From Clusia tigrina (taxonomy: Eukaryota; Arthropoda; Insecta; Diptera; Clusiidae), in assembly GCA_920105625.2 (NCBI GenBank), contig OV050030.1, positions 31,428,516 to 31,492,515 on the forward strand: a stretch of DNA of 64,000 nucleotides, in the 5' to 3' direction. Of this stretch, positions 31,995 through 44,590 are shown in pieces; position 1 is the stretch's first letter, and each line of letters opens with the position of its first letter. The position numbers and the translations under genes were made by a program. The notes under the pieces were generated by a model. It ran no database searches. It was given only the letters and a program-made list of their open reading frames with translations, and was not told where the DNA came from.

Positions 31995-34900
31995 ACTAGT
32001 CTAATCCAGACCCTTTCCCTCTCACACCTTTAGCTACCATTGACGAGCTCGTCAAGCTGGTAGCCGAACGACCCAGATGGTTTATCAAACAAAAAAACAG
32101 CTGGTCTTAAAAATGTCAGCAGCCATGAGAATCAAATAACCTATTTATTCTAAATATCAGTCGTACCCTATATCAATGACCGATAGTCAATGTCGAAGTA
32201 AAAAAACTTCTGCGAGATGGCATAATAAGACCATCACACTCTCCCTACAACAGCCCAGTCTGAGTTGTCAATAAAAAAGTTATAGATGAGCACGGCCCAA
32301 ACGCCTCGTATTCGATATACTAAATTAAATTCAAAAACTATTTGCGACAAATTCCCAATTTCCGATCCTTCAGTAATTTAGTCTAATTTAGGAAAAGCGA
32401 AAATCTTAACAACTTTGGACCTCAAAAGACGTTTTCACCAGATAAATCTCACTGAACGGGATCGCGAAAAACAGCTTTCAGCGTCTATAACGCTAAATAT
32501 GAATTTTGTCGTTTACCGTTTGGCCTGAAGAATTAATTAATTAATTTATTTATTTATTATTAATTTACGTTCACCTTGGGACATTAAGGCTAAGCCTTGT
32601 AAAATTGTCCCTATAACATGAAATGATACAATTTAGTACAATAATCCGGACATAATTTAACTTATACTCTAAAATACAATACTTCACAGAGTACCAAAAC
32701 AGAACATTACAATATGCATTTCAACAATTCATCTTTCAATTCATCAATACAATACAGCTTTGAATCAATAAAAATGTACATATTTAAATATGTTATTAGT
32801 CACAAAAGGATACATACATATAAACAGTGTACGCCGTCACTCTCAATCTACAGCGCAACTCAATTCGGCTCATAAATTCTATCCCCTGGAAGAATAGATG
32901 GATTTGAATAGATTAGCATTGCCAATACCTTGAATTACAGGCACTGAATTCTAAAGTCTCACAGCATTAACGAAAAATTGACGATCAGACATAAGGGAGG
33001 AATGTCCTAACGGGACCAGCCGATTAGAGCAGCCAGAGCGAGTAAATTTAAGGGGTCTAAACAAATATGCAGGCTCCTGAGTGCAAATAATCTTATGCAA
33101 CAATAGAATACTTCGAGTGTCAAGAAGATGATCGAATGTGATATGAAAAATTTCTATTGCGCGCTCAGACACATGATCTCTTCGACTTAAACCATAAATG
33201 TACCTCGTTATAGTGTTAAATAACACATTGAGTTTTCGCTTACTTACTGCATCACAATTCCCAAATATTTCACAACCATGCAACATAGTTCGCATAAGGT
33301 AGGACTTTTCTAGTATCATTCTAATCCTGAAAGGAGTAAAATATTGCGTAGCCCATAGGGATCGCAGCATACCATAGACTTTACCAACCGTTTTTTACAA
33401 TATAGAATGCACCAAGCATTTTTCAGCGCGCGATTCACGTTGTTCTTCGAGATGCAATCGGTAATACATGTCACGTTTATATCGATGACATCATTATATT
33501 TTCCAAATCCATACAGAATCATATCGAGCATATTGAAAAAATTCTAGGGAAATTATATGGAGCAAAAATGAGAGTTTCCACAGAAAAATCCAAATTTGTC
33601 AAAACTTCTGTGGAATATTTATTTAGGTTTTGTCGTTTCAACAAACGGCATTAAAACTTGCCAAAGTAAAATTGACGCCATTGTCAATTATCTGATTCTC
33701 ACAACCTACAGAAGCCTCAGATCGTTTTGAGGACCCGCAGGCTATTATAGGAGATTCTTGAAGGACTATGCAGCAATTGCAAAGGCACTAACGAAAATTG
33801 TAAGAGGAGAAAACAAATAAAGGGATCCTTTGACGATGAAGCCGTTTCTGCTTTCAAAAAACTAAAAACTCCTCGCTTCCACAGATGTATTGCTTCTCTA
33901 TCCAAAATTTGAGATACCGTTCGACTAACAACGGACGCCTCGACTAACAACGGACGCCTCACGCCATTGAAGCTGCTCTATCACAGTATGAACGCCCCTT
34001 AACTATGATATCAAGAACATTGTCAGTCTCCGAATAAATTTATGCCACAAATGAGAGGGAGCTTTTAGCCATCATGTGGGCTCTCAAAAATCTGAGGTAT
34101 TATTTGTATGAGGTCAACAAGTTGCATATTTTCACCGAACATCAGCCGCTTTCGCACCTTCCGAAAAAACACAAACTTAAAAATAAAAGGTTGGAAAACG
34201 TGTATAGATACCAATTCCTTGGTATCACTACAAGTAGAAAATCCTCATCCTCTAATCAATTTTGCACCAGAGAACTTTCACTAATGGAAATTATCCACCG
34301 TTTCCAAACAACTGTTTCAAAAGTCAGATTATAATTGTGCGGAATCAAAAAGAGAAACCAAAATTCTTTTTAGAAACCATATCCGCCCTCGTGTTTCATA
34401 TAAAAAACTCGAACAGCTCCAAGATAAAATTGGAGACTTCATAAACCATCAAGTTGTGAATGGGATTTATTGCGTTCTTCATACCATAGCACAAACACAA
34501 CATTTCCTAATAACAAATTTCCCTCTATAAAATTCTGCTATATCAATAAATTAATGATTGGTGGCGTTAATCCCAACGATCAAATCGAAATACTGACCAT
34601 CAAACATAACAGGGCACATCGTCCTGTTTCCGAAAATACCAATCAAGTTCTTCAAGATTATTACTTTCCAAACATTAGAAAGAAAAAAAATCAAATAAAT
34701 TGTAAACTGTAAAGCATAGCGCGAAGCCAAGTACCAGAGACACCCTCAAAAACGCAAGTAGGAGAAACCCAGTATCTTCATTTCCTGGTGAAATTCTGCA
34801 TATAGACATCAAAAATACTGACAAGACATTTTTTCTAACTTGAATCGAAAGATTATCGAAATTTGCTGTTGTGCAACCCAATGCCTCATGGGCCATATTA

Positions 34901-35526
34901 TTAAGCCAGATCTCACTGAAATCCTAATTTTTTTAAACAAACTAAGATAATCTTTTGCGACAACACATACACCACTCCGCCTTTACACTATTCAGCAATT
35001 CAAATGGTCAAGTCGAGAAGTTCCGCAGGACCATCACAGAGATTGCCAGATGTCTGAAATTAGAAATGATCTCTAAAGATTCGGCTGAACACTGTATCAT
35101 GCAACACAATGTCAGCACAGAAAGTGCAAAGTCTTAATTCGATTGACGATGGCTCTGCCATCATAAACGATGCGTCCGCAAAAATTTCTTATCGAGGGCA
35201 GCAAAAAGATCTCCAAAAAGTTCCTGATAACTTGCGAAGAAGAACTCATGATAAATACAACCAAGTTACAAAATTTTCGTAAAGTCGCCTTCATGAGACC
35301 CGAAATTCGTTCAACTAATCACGATCTGAATATCAATAATATGAATAATATTTCTCATTTGCACCTCTAAATTAAGGGATGCTTGTACAATTCAGCTCCC
35401 TTTTCGCACTCTTCTTACTTAGAGCAGTCATACTCCTTTTCTCAACTGACAAAGAAAAATTGAAATTGCAAACTTATCTCGTCAAATTGAACAGACTGGG
35501 AGGTCTGATTTTTAAAGGGGGGAGAA
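31995..35526 (+). mobile_element. Decayed Ty3/gypsy element (unit 2 copy)
   Basis: Copy of 24130-27661 with the same stops, frameshifts and polypurine tract (35514-35526). It shares every lesion with unit 1, so the decay came first and the tandem duplication later. Confidence 0.8.
32534..33403 (-). mobile_element. 5'-truncated LINE in gypsy RT (unit 2 copy)
   Basis: Identical counterpart of 24669-25538, with the same agaat duplications. Its ORF2 end fragment is 33370-32951. Confidence 0.85.
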
Positions 35527-35928
35527 TTTGATACCGGACGCTACCTTGCACTTTAAATTCCATTTCCTTGCATTTTATTATTGAAGTCCTATTGGCAAAG
35601 TTACGTCTGACCACCACCTGCAAAGTTTCACAGCCGCAGTGTCGGGGTCCTCAATATATAACAGAATATTTGCAGAAGAAAAAGCAATCCTTATATGGTA
35701 GTTTGCTTCTTGACACGTCTATAAAATACTAAATCTTTACTGACGTTTCTAGCAAATTTTCCTCAAATTTATATAAAAACGATATTTTACTTTCATACTA
35801 AAATGAACGCTGTTTCCTGTAGAATGAAAATAGTCTTTTTATAGTACTACTTCGAAATCAAGGATACTCTTAAGTGAGCAAAAATTTTTCCATTAGTATA
35901 AAAGCGACAGCATTATTTTTTTATTCGT

Positions 35929-36095
35929 GAGAATACAGAGAAAAGAAAGTCTTTTTCGCTGCCAGCGTCAGTAGCGGACACACTAAGATTGTCAGTGGAT
36001 TCACCAAGATTCTGAGTGGATTCATGTACAACGTCCGTCTGCTTTATTTCGCTGCTTTGCCGTTTGACGTTTAAGTTTCTTTTCTCTGTATTCTC
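35929..36095. repeat. Perfect 20-bp inverted repeat (unit 2 copy)
   Basis: Arms at 35929-35948 and 36076-36095, identical to unit 1. Confidence 0.85.
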
Positions 36096-37659
36096 TGGTT
36101 TACTCCTTATGGTACGATAGACGGAGACAACAGGACTACGAACGAGGTCGCACTAATGGCATGTTTGTTCAGGTTGGATCATGCTTATAATAGCCCATTG
36201 TGCTGCACCAAGATAGAAGGCTACAGGAATGATGACGGTACCAGCAACAAAGAGATACGAAGGGAAATGGAATAAAACCGAAAAAGTCGTCCTTTTTAAT
36301 ACAATTTCTCTTTCTTCTACGATGATTAACTCTCTGAAATTAAAAAGTCAACAATATTTGATAAGAAATCGTGGACTCTTCCACGATTTACCAATGACTC
36401 AATCAAATTTCAAACACAATTTTATGGGGAGTATCCCATAAATCTTCAATATCTAATTAAAAATGAAAATCACTCCACTTGCTGATTCAATTGTCTGTGA
36501 CTCTGATTTCTTCACACCGTGATAAATATGTTCATCCCTTCAGTGGCAAATGTTGTTAATTTATCAAGAAGTCGCACCAGGGCACACCTATATAAGCTCT
36601 ATAAGGATTTCGAAAAGCTGTTGTTGACGACGAATCAATTACTCTTTACAATCTCCAAGTTTCTGTAAAAGTGGTCAGATGAAAGGCCTCAGCCATATTT
36701 GAATCTTTTAGTTCGCTGCTTCCAGCTGATTTTATAAGTACGTGCTGCCAACTGCCACTCCCACATTTCACAAATTAGGAACAAAAGAGGATTCCAAACA
36801 CATCACATATATTTTAAAATCTCTCACAGTTCACTAGATATCTCCTTCTATTTGCATTTGCAGGGTTTATTGTAACTGGAGTAGGGGTACTACCATTCTT
36901 TTCACATAAATTGCACTTTACAACAGTTCGTAGCAATGTCGCTTAATATAAATTTTTAGAATTTAGAAGTATAAATGACAGTATTTCGGATGATTTAGAT
37001 TGAAAATCACACAGAATTTGAAGCCGGCGTTTATCAGTTTAAACCGGTGGATACCTTCCTAAGTGGAACGTCCACTCTGGAATCCACTCAGAATCAGTCT
37101 ACTCTGATAAACTATCATCTCGCAATATTCAACATTCTAAAGCAACCCCAACATTTATAAAACAGCACGAACTTAGATATCTGGAAATCGTCCAACTTCA
37201 CATTTTTCCTTTTTCTAGGATCTAGGGTGGCCCTGCTTGGAATCAAATCGGGATTTAAATGGATAATGATTACACATTTAAATCAATCATGGATATTGTA
37301 ATTTTATAATTTGTGTTTAAAATTGTATTGATACAAAAGGAATTTCCGTCCGAAATTTCGTCAGTATTCAAAATTAACAAGGGCGTTTTTCTTGTTTTTC
37401 ATTGTAGAGCGTAAGTGTTGTTATCGTATTATTGTCTCCTTAAACGAAACCAGAAAGAAATCGTAACGGAACTGATCAATATCCCCACAAAAGAACATTT
37501 ATATTCCCATTTGTATAATCAATAAAGAAGATCACCTTTAAAATGATTATTTAATACTGTAAATATCTTATAGGGTTGCAAGAACTATTTCGCTGGTATT
37601 TTGTTTCTTGACTGAAATATGTATTTTATTTTTTAATAGTGTGAATCCATATTTCAAAT
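36096..37659. other. Degenerate repeat sequence (unit 2 copy)
   Basis: Counterpart of 28232-29795. The small ORF at 36229-36441 matches 28365-28577 apart from one residue. Nothing recognised. Confidence 0.35.
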
Positions 37660-38495
37660 TTAATCTTCACTTAACAATTTATTCGTCATTTCATTAAAAC
37701 AATGGAATTTTGCGATGATGGTCTCTATTTCCCTTTCCACTTCCATAATATTCCATAATTCAGCACATTCTGTTAGTCTCTCGGATATGATACTATAACG
37801 TTCTTGTATATTTTCTTCATTGTATACGCCATCTTTCATAAAACCCTTCTGCTCAGTGTAACAGGTAACAAACTCTTACAAATCCCGGTAACATGATCGT
37901 TGTCGTAACGGTTACAAACCACGAATTTTAGGGCAGCATCCCAAGTCAGTTTCGATTTGTCGACGAATGGCTCCATTTCCATTATAATGATTGGTCTTAA
38001 TTCTTTCTGCAAAATAAATATAGTTTCAATTAAAATAAAACATTGTAGAGAGAATATATAAAATAACAAATATATTAACTTTCACATTTTGTCTCAAAAA
38101 TGTGGAATGCTATATCTGTTATTGTCTACTACTCTTAAACAGATACCATATCAATGTACCCAAATGTTCCAATAATGATAAACCACTACTTAATATGCTG
38201 GTATAGCAAAATACCCCAATAAGGCAATGAGCGATTATAGCTGAAGATAACTAACTTTAAGCTACAGTTACATTTCTTTAAATACAATCTTCAGGCAATT
38301 GTTAATTCTTAATAATACTTATGAATCATTACAAATCAGCTGGGTCTGAAACATTTCAACTCATATACTCACATCACGGCGAAAATTTACTTCTCCAGAT
38401 TCACAATCAAACATATCGGGAATTTCCTCTTCACTGGATCCAGCAGATATTACACCAAACATCGCAGCAGCAACAGCAAAAGTAAAGCACTTCAT
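37660..38495 (-). pseudogene. Secreted OBP-like protein, gene 4 (unit 2 copy of gene 3)
   Basis: Exon 1 is 38495-38373 and exon 2 38006-37660. I found no difference from gene 3 in the exons; the same single-base frameshift (about 37880) and the same splice sites are present. The lesion therefore predates the tandem duplication or the two units are one locus assembled twice. Confidence 0.6.
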
Positions 38496-39658
38496 TTTTA
38501 ATTGACTTGAACTTCAATTCGGACTCTTCCTCACGAAAAGATGAAACAAACTAATACTCGTGCCGAGTTTTTATGCACTAAATTTTGTAATTGAATTTAA
38601 GTTATTGCTTTGCTGTCTCTCCATTTTCTTGGCAAGGCATATAATATAGAATAAGAATATAACTCATTTAAATATGTATTTGCACCCATTGTGTTTGTGT
38701 GGACTTACCCACAGTCTGGGAACTACGCAATGAGCTCGGGGTGAAAATGTTGGTCTAACTATCGCAACTAGACAAATTCAGAGACAATTATTAAAGAAAT
38801 GTGCGTCAGCAATAGAACAAACACGTAAATATACAATATAATTCGCAGGTATTCATATACAAGGAAAACGACCGCTCGTGTCTTCTTGACCTTGAAACAA
38901 CTGTTCTAAAAATTAGTTCAAATTGCCTCAATTGTGAAACTGACGCACACTTTTTGTAATTTTTTTAATAAGAAATGTTGAACAAAAATATATTAATAAA
39001 GAACATTTTATTACTGAAAGCCCGAGAAGACAAAAATGTGTCTGGATACGGTCTGTAAAGTTTTACAGGCGCAGATTTGGAATCAAATGTTCAACAAAAT
39101 GTTCACAAAAGCTGAAAAGCAGTTATTATGCGGTAGTTTCCTCCTTAGGAGTTCTAAGTATCTTTGTCACATTTTGTATCCCACTAGATAAATACGATGC
39201 TTTTTCCAATATCTAAAATAACCTTGCTTCTTTTGAATTAAATATATTTTCTAATTCTATTGTTTTTAGTGCATAAAGGTAGGAAGCGTGGTCCACTGGG
39301 CGTAAGGGGGAAGATAAATTTCAAATGGTATATCATACTCCGGTGAGCCACGCGAAGTGAACAAGGTTAGGGCAAAAATTAGTAAGCCAGACCACTGATA
39401 AGTGGCATTCACTTTATTTTAACAATATTGTTAATAAAATGATTCTATAAGCCACTCCTAGAAATATACATCTATAGATAATGTCAAGAGAAGTATAAAA
39501 TCTGTTTTCAGATTATTAGAAGTGGCGGATCCTATTTAAATTTAAACATTTGGTATTTACTTTATTTGCACTCAGCAGCATTCAAACTATAGTCGTCTCG
39601 ATTCGTAGTCTATCCTCTGGTTTATAATAATATAAGATCGAATAAAATATTCCTTCAA
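38496..39658. repeat. OBP upstream flank with repeat R1 (unit 2 copy)
   Basis: Counterpart of 30632-31794, including the TATA-like box at 38568-38575 and repeat R1 at about 38755-39150. Confidence 0.45.
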
Positions 39659-40129
39659 ATCCCGTATTATTTTCAATCCAAATGATCCGCATTAATAAGT
39701 GATTTATTATCAAAACGTTAATTTTTTTAGTTATGCTTTTTTTATTTTCAGCTTCTAAATTGTATAAATTTATATTAAGTGACATTGCTATGAAGTGGAG
39801 CTGAGTGCAATGTATCTGAAGAAAGACCAGAGCGGTATTCACAATCTAGTGCAACTAACGCTTCAAATGCAATTTGCAGAAAGTGATTATAATGAATTGC
39901 AAAAAAACTTGTAATATAAAAGAAATTTGAATCAGTTTGTCTGCTGTTTTTTTTGGTACGAATAACATTCTGAAAGTGGAGCAATTGATTTTGTTTGTTA
40001 TATCGTTGCAGCGGAAATTTTTTGGGGAGGATGTTCTCATAAACAATTATAAATTATTTGTAGTCATTGACTGATATTTGTTGCAATCAGTTTTATTTGC
40101 TTCGGTCTTAGTTATTATTTTTTCTCATT
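39659..40129. other. Post-duplication flank
   Basis: Equivalent in part to 17630-17790 and 54120-54330 (gaaatttgaatcagtttgtctg and onwards). The ORFs at 39582-40046 overlap each other in different frames and are not conserved. No gene. Confidence 0.4.
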
Positions 40130-40824
40130 TAATATTATAGACAATTGCTCTACTAGAGACTAATATTGCAAATAGTTAATTATCTTACTCACCAAAAAAT
40201 ACATAAGCTACGTCCATAGTAGCCCACATATCACCACTTGGAAGCAGGGTGTTGTCCCTTTGGGAAAAAAAACCTTGAATCAGAAACAAGTCCCGATTAC
40301 ATCCAACTTCTTTAGAATAAGATATCGATCTCAAGAAAGCAATTCTTACATGCTACATACCACGCAATCAAAATATACGCAATTGACAGCTAATTTTTTA
40401 GTTTTTCCATAGCTATTCTTAAAAGACTTCAATTTTTGGGTTTTGGTTCGGTCAACAAAATCGGCAATATAACTGACGACATCGTCCTTTCAAGTACCTC
40501 ATTGTCCCAAATGATGGCTGGCCCGCCCACTTTTCAATCCATAAAACATTTTCCCACCCCGACATCATCCTATCTTATGCTAACTTAGCCACCAAAATCT
40601 CCTCTAGAACTTTATATGAACGATACAACAGCAATCACTTCCCTATTATTACCTCCCTTTCAATCCCAACGTTTTACCAGATCAAACCAACAAAAAAATG
40701 TATGGTGAAAAAAAGCATTGTGTGGTCACCCGGACATGTCAGAATTCAGAGCAACGAGGCAGTTGAAGCTAAGGAAGCTAGTAATGAGCAGTTCTCAGGT
40801 TTAATGATCAGCAGTTTTCAATAT
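40130..40824 (+). pseudogene. Internally deleted LINE: endonuclease end joined to RNase H, copy 2
   Basis: Endonuclease C-terminal phrases (FQSIKHFPTPTSSY near 40530-40570) are followed by the RNase H phrase SIVWSPGHVRIQSNEAVEAKEASNEQFS-like at 40714-40800, with the RT missing. The right end is interrupted by an insertion at 40833. Stops interrupt the endonuclease part. Confidence 0.6.
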
Positions 40825-41351
40825 CAATAACTGTTTTTGGAGTTTTTATACCCAAACAACATTTTTATGGGTATTCGCATTTATCCCCATTTATTTCCAA
40901 AATCCCCACTCTGGTCAGCACTGCAGTCTCATCACCATCTTATATGCTTGCATTAGCAACAGCACTAACGGCTTCCTGGCTGCTGTTTTGTTATTGTTTC
41001 ATTTGCCTTACAATTTGTTGTTACTTTTCTTCGCGAAGAAGATTTAAATACTTTTTTTTGCATGTTTTGCTTTAAGTAAAGTGACTGAAAGTTTTTGTTG
41101 CTATTTTTTATATAGAAGGTTCGTGACGAGTTTTGACAAAAATGTGAGGTGACTAGGTAAAAATTTTAGCTCTCGCGGCAAATATAAAAAAATTGTAATT
41201 AAAGAATATTAAAGTGCGAACAGCACACTAAATTTAAAAAGAAATTGTTAGTTCTGATCATTGTTAAGCATTTAAGTAATAAACACTATTAGAGAGAGTA
41301 CAAATAATTTTAATTAAATACACTAGTCTACAAAATTTTAGACTAAAAACT

Positions 41352-42133
41352 TCTTCTTCTTAGGTGGCCCTTACAACCCGCGGGCGGGTCACGGCCGACT
41401 TGAGCAACTCTCGCCAGGCGCCTCTGCTGCGCGAGCGCCTTCTCCAATCAGTTACACCAAGCGTGGTCAGTGCTTCATCAGCTTGGTCCATCCATCGGAG
41501 GCATGGTCTCCCTCTTCGTCGTCGACCTTCGGCTTTCGTCTCAAATACCTTTTTCGCTGGAGCTTCTTCATCCATACGATGGACATGACCCAGCCAGCGT
41601 AGTCGCTGAATGCTTATACGCTGAACTACGTCGATATCAGCGTAGAGCTCATACAGCTCGTGGTTCATTCGAATACGGTAGTCGTCGTCAACTCGAACAG
41701 GACCAAAGATTTTGCGAAGAAATTTTCTCTCGAACACCCCAAGAGCGGCTGCATTCGCCTGCGATACTACCCATGCCTCAGCGCCATAAAAAAGCACCGG
41801 CAGAATGAGCGTCTTGTAGAGTGTCAACTTCGTCGATCGAGAGAGGGCTCTGCAACCCAATTGCTTACTGAGCCCATAGTAGCACCTATTAGCAATTGCA
41901 ATTCTTCGCATTATCTCCAGGCTGACATCATTATTGGTATTAACGGCGGTGCCAAGGTATGTAAATTCCTTGACGACTTCAAAGCTGTAGTTGCCCGTTG
42001 AAACGTGGGAGCCTAGACGCCGCGCTCCTCTGTTTGCAGACCTCATATACTTCGTTTTTCCCTCGTTTACCGTCAATCCCACTTTGGCTGATTGCTTTTC
42101 AATAGCACTGAAAGCAGCAGTCACATCTCTCTT
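41352..42133 (-). mobile_element. 5'-truncated RTE-like LINE
   Basis: A 782-bp insert flanked by the 11-bp duplication gactaaaaact at 41341-41351 and 42134-42144. The 3' end on the left carries an AAGAAGAAG-type simple-repeat tail rather than poly(A). Its GC content is visibly higher than all surroundings, and its ORF is unbroken, so the insertion is recent. It occurs only here in the window and sits inside the hAT-like insert. Confidence 0.85.
41360..42124 (-). CDS. RTE-like LINE ORF2, C-terminal 254 codons
   Basis: The frame begins just downstream of the RT catalytic site: FSAIEKQSAKVGLTVNEGKTKYM, then FTYLGTAV, RIAIANRCYYGL, KLTLYKTLILPVLFYGAEAW, a FERKFLRKIFGPV block and LRWLGHVHRMDEEAPAKKVF. 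These are shared by RTE/Bov-B-like and related insect endonuclease-RT proteins. It ends with an Arg-rich tail and a stop 8 nt before the element's 3' end. The catalytic FADD lay upstream and was lost by truncation. The methionine used as start is internal. The frame is open at the 5' breakpoint. Confidence 0.8.
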   Translation of the reverse strand: MTAAFSAIEKQSAKVGLTVNEGKTKYMRSANRGARRLGSHVSTGNYSFEVVKEFTYLGTAVNTNNDVSLEIMRRIAIANRCYYGLSKQLGCRALSRSTKLTLYKTLILPVLFYGAEAWVVSQANAAALGVFERKFLRKIFGPVRVDDDYRIRMNHELYELYADIDVVQRISIQRLRWLGHVHRMDEEAPAKKVFETKAEGRRRRGRPCLRWMDQADEALTTLGVTDWRRRSRSRGAWRELLKSAVTRPRVVRAT

Positions 42134-42266
42134 GACTAAAAACTATAAAAATATGAATATGAGAAATCTATGAAGCTCACTTCTTATGAACCCCTCGTCT
42201 AAGTTTTCGAGAAGAAAACTCTCCTACAATAACTTTGTCACAAACTTTTGTAAAATATAATTATGT

Positions 42267-42902
<636 letters not shown>

Positions 42903-43442
42903 TGTGGCCCATAGATCATGATCATACTCATTCGTGTACGTGGTGAATGAAGCTCCGCCACAGACGAGTGATCTAAATCGAAGACCATAATTTTTTCATA
43001 AGCGGCGTTGAGTGAGGTCGTCATGTCGCTGTCGGATGACGAAGTTTTGTGTGCGCTAGCGCTTGTACTGTGCAAGGAAAAATTGTAAAAAAAATAAAAA
43101 AACTATTTTGGATGAAAGAAAAGCACAAAAAAATAGTAGAATAGCATTCAAGGGACTCCAGCAGAAACACCTTTTTATCCGCACACATCTTCACACATTG
43201 GCAGTCAAACTCAAATGAGCAAAATTTGCATGTAAATTGCCCACAAACGACGATCATCCATACATCATATTCAAAATCATAATAAAATGTCCCCTCAAAA
43301 TCAAAATGATTTAGATTTTCGACGATCAGTCAGTGATCACAGCGCGATCATGTCTGTGAGACACATACCTGCATATTATCTCTGTTTTTCACACATACTA
43401 TTATATATGAGTATGATCATGATGTATCGTCTATGGGCCGCA
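42903..43442 (+). mobile_element. PIF/Harbinger-like non-autonomous element, 540 bp
   Basis: The left end tgtggcccatag and the right end ctatgggccgca are inverted repeats, and similarity continues inward (catgatcatactcat on both arms, with a 6-bp indel). Flanking TAA at 42900-42902 and 43443-43445 matches the single TAA in the empty sites near 20513 and 56836. A 3-bp TAA/TTA duplication is the PIF/Harbinger signature. A short coding remnant inside supports this. Confidence 0.65.
43023..43085 (+). pseudogene. Harbinger-type transposase N-terminus, remnant
   Basis: ATG at 43023 opens MSLSDDEVLCALALVLCKEKL, then a stop. Harbinger nucleases commonly begin with a similar Ser-Asp-Asp/Glu start, a Leu/Ala helix and a Lys-rich run. 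Here a Lys-rich segment follows the stop in other frames. The rest of the DDE nuclease is absent. Assignment is by resemblance and by the TAA target duplication. Confidence 0.4.
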
Positions 43443-43445
43443 TAA

Positions 43446-44018
43446 GATTGAATGCAAATTGCCGTTCAAATCCTTCCTGTTTCTCAATCCAAATGATATG
43501 TAATTTAATAGTTTATTGATTTAGGTGTGCTTATTATTTAATTTCCAACTTTAATGTTGTGGAAACAAAATCAAGCGAGATTGCCATTAAGTGGTGCAAA
43601 GAGCAATGCATCCTGAAAGCTGAGATTCAGTAATGAAGTTTGGTTAATTGACGAAGCAATAATCTACATATATTTATACATTACAGCTTTCTTTTTTCAT
43701 ATGTCCTCAATACGAGCATAGCTATGGTAATTTTGATTTTATTCCTTAAAAGTCCTTATATGGAAATTGGGTGTTTCGTTATCTGATCAACTTCAATCAT
43801 AATGTCCACATGCTGCTTCTAAAAGAAAATTTCGTCCCTAAATCTCTTTCCCAAGTGACTTACTGGCCAGAATTTGGTATTTCCTGCTATTTAAGTTAAA
43901 TTTCAAGATCCTTGTCATAGTTCTGTAAGGCCTAAAAGGCATTCAATATTGTAAATAATACACCAAGCCCGAAAGCCCAGAGATTGGAAATATTTCATCA
44001 TAGAAACATCCGAATATA
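43446..44018. other. Shared spacer
   Basis: Matches 56850-57454 and partly 20550-20900. No ORF of note. Confidence 0.4.
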
Positions 44019-44204
44019 TTGCATAAGCATATGACCTCCTTTACCACCGAGACTACAGCGAGCAAAGTGGTTCCCACATTAAGCTATGCGCCTGCGTACG
44101 ACATCTTCATGAAATTAACCAAGGAGACGAAAGAAATGACTTCATATTCGCTGAGTGAAGCTTTCCTGGGCACTGCATTGTTGAAGTTAACTGTATTATC
44201 TTAG
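44019..44204 (+). other. 61-codon ORF conserved in both copies, unknown
   Basis: Residue-for-residue identical to 57455-57640. Rich in Thr and Ser, no signal peptide or domain seen. It precedes the LINE RT by 400 bp on the same strand, so it could be a leftover of that element's ORF1. Identity over 186 bp is expected from the recent duplication and is not evidence of selection. Confidence 0.25.
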
Positions 44205-44590
44205 TATTTTTATAAGAAATATTTTATCATCACTATTTTGTATTTTGAATAATAAGCAAAATGAGTTTGAAATGACGTGAAGTATTCTTCTAATGTGCGT
44301 CACTGTTTCACTTTGGGATCTAAATTTCTATTTAATTTCCTGGACCAACACCATGATTATCACCACTGAAAACCACCGGAATTATTGTCATCAGTGTAAC
44401 AAGTTGGACCATATGAAATTCACCACTTTGGTGTTTTACAGGTGACTTTTCGCCTTATTTACTTAGTGGAGACTCTTAGATAGACTAACGGCATCTCTAT
44501 TTTTCTCACAACCAACTACAATTTCTGAAAAATCTGCACTCATAAAGATAGCAAAGGCAGAGAAGAGAGAGTAGTCGGGTGAGGAAAAAT
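44205..44590. other. Spacer before the LOA/R1-like RT
   Basis: Near 44375-44450 one frame reads CHQCNKLDH, a possible half of a LINE ORF1 zinc knuckle, but the final Cys is lacking. Nothing firm. Confidence 0.3.

Larger units (their letters stand above)
31795..39658. repeat. Tandem duplication, unit 2
   Basis: Head-to-tail repeat of 23930-31794 (offset 7865 up to about 27710 of unit 1 and 7864 after it, owing to a one-base deletion). The right edge is where ttcaaat continues into cccgtattattttc instead of ttcttag. Confidence 0.95.
40833..42226. mobile_element. Probable hAT-like non-autonomous DNA transposon, with nested LINE
   Basis: An insertion absent from both paralogues. The direct repeat caataact flanks it at 40825-40832 and 42227-42234, an 8-bp target duplication. 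The empty site reads caacaact near 55020. Without the nested LINE the insert is about 600 bp. The ends show only a weak inverted match (gtttttggag against gttgtaggag, using one TSD base). Eight-bp duplications fit hAT or P-type transposases. No transposase ORF is present. Confidence 0.5.

Noticed and set aside
41364..42001. Long plus-strand ORFs over the RTE LINE
   Set aside because: Antisense shadows of a GC-rich coding region; the minus frame has all the LINE motifs.
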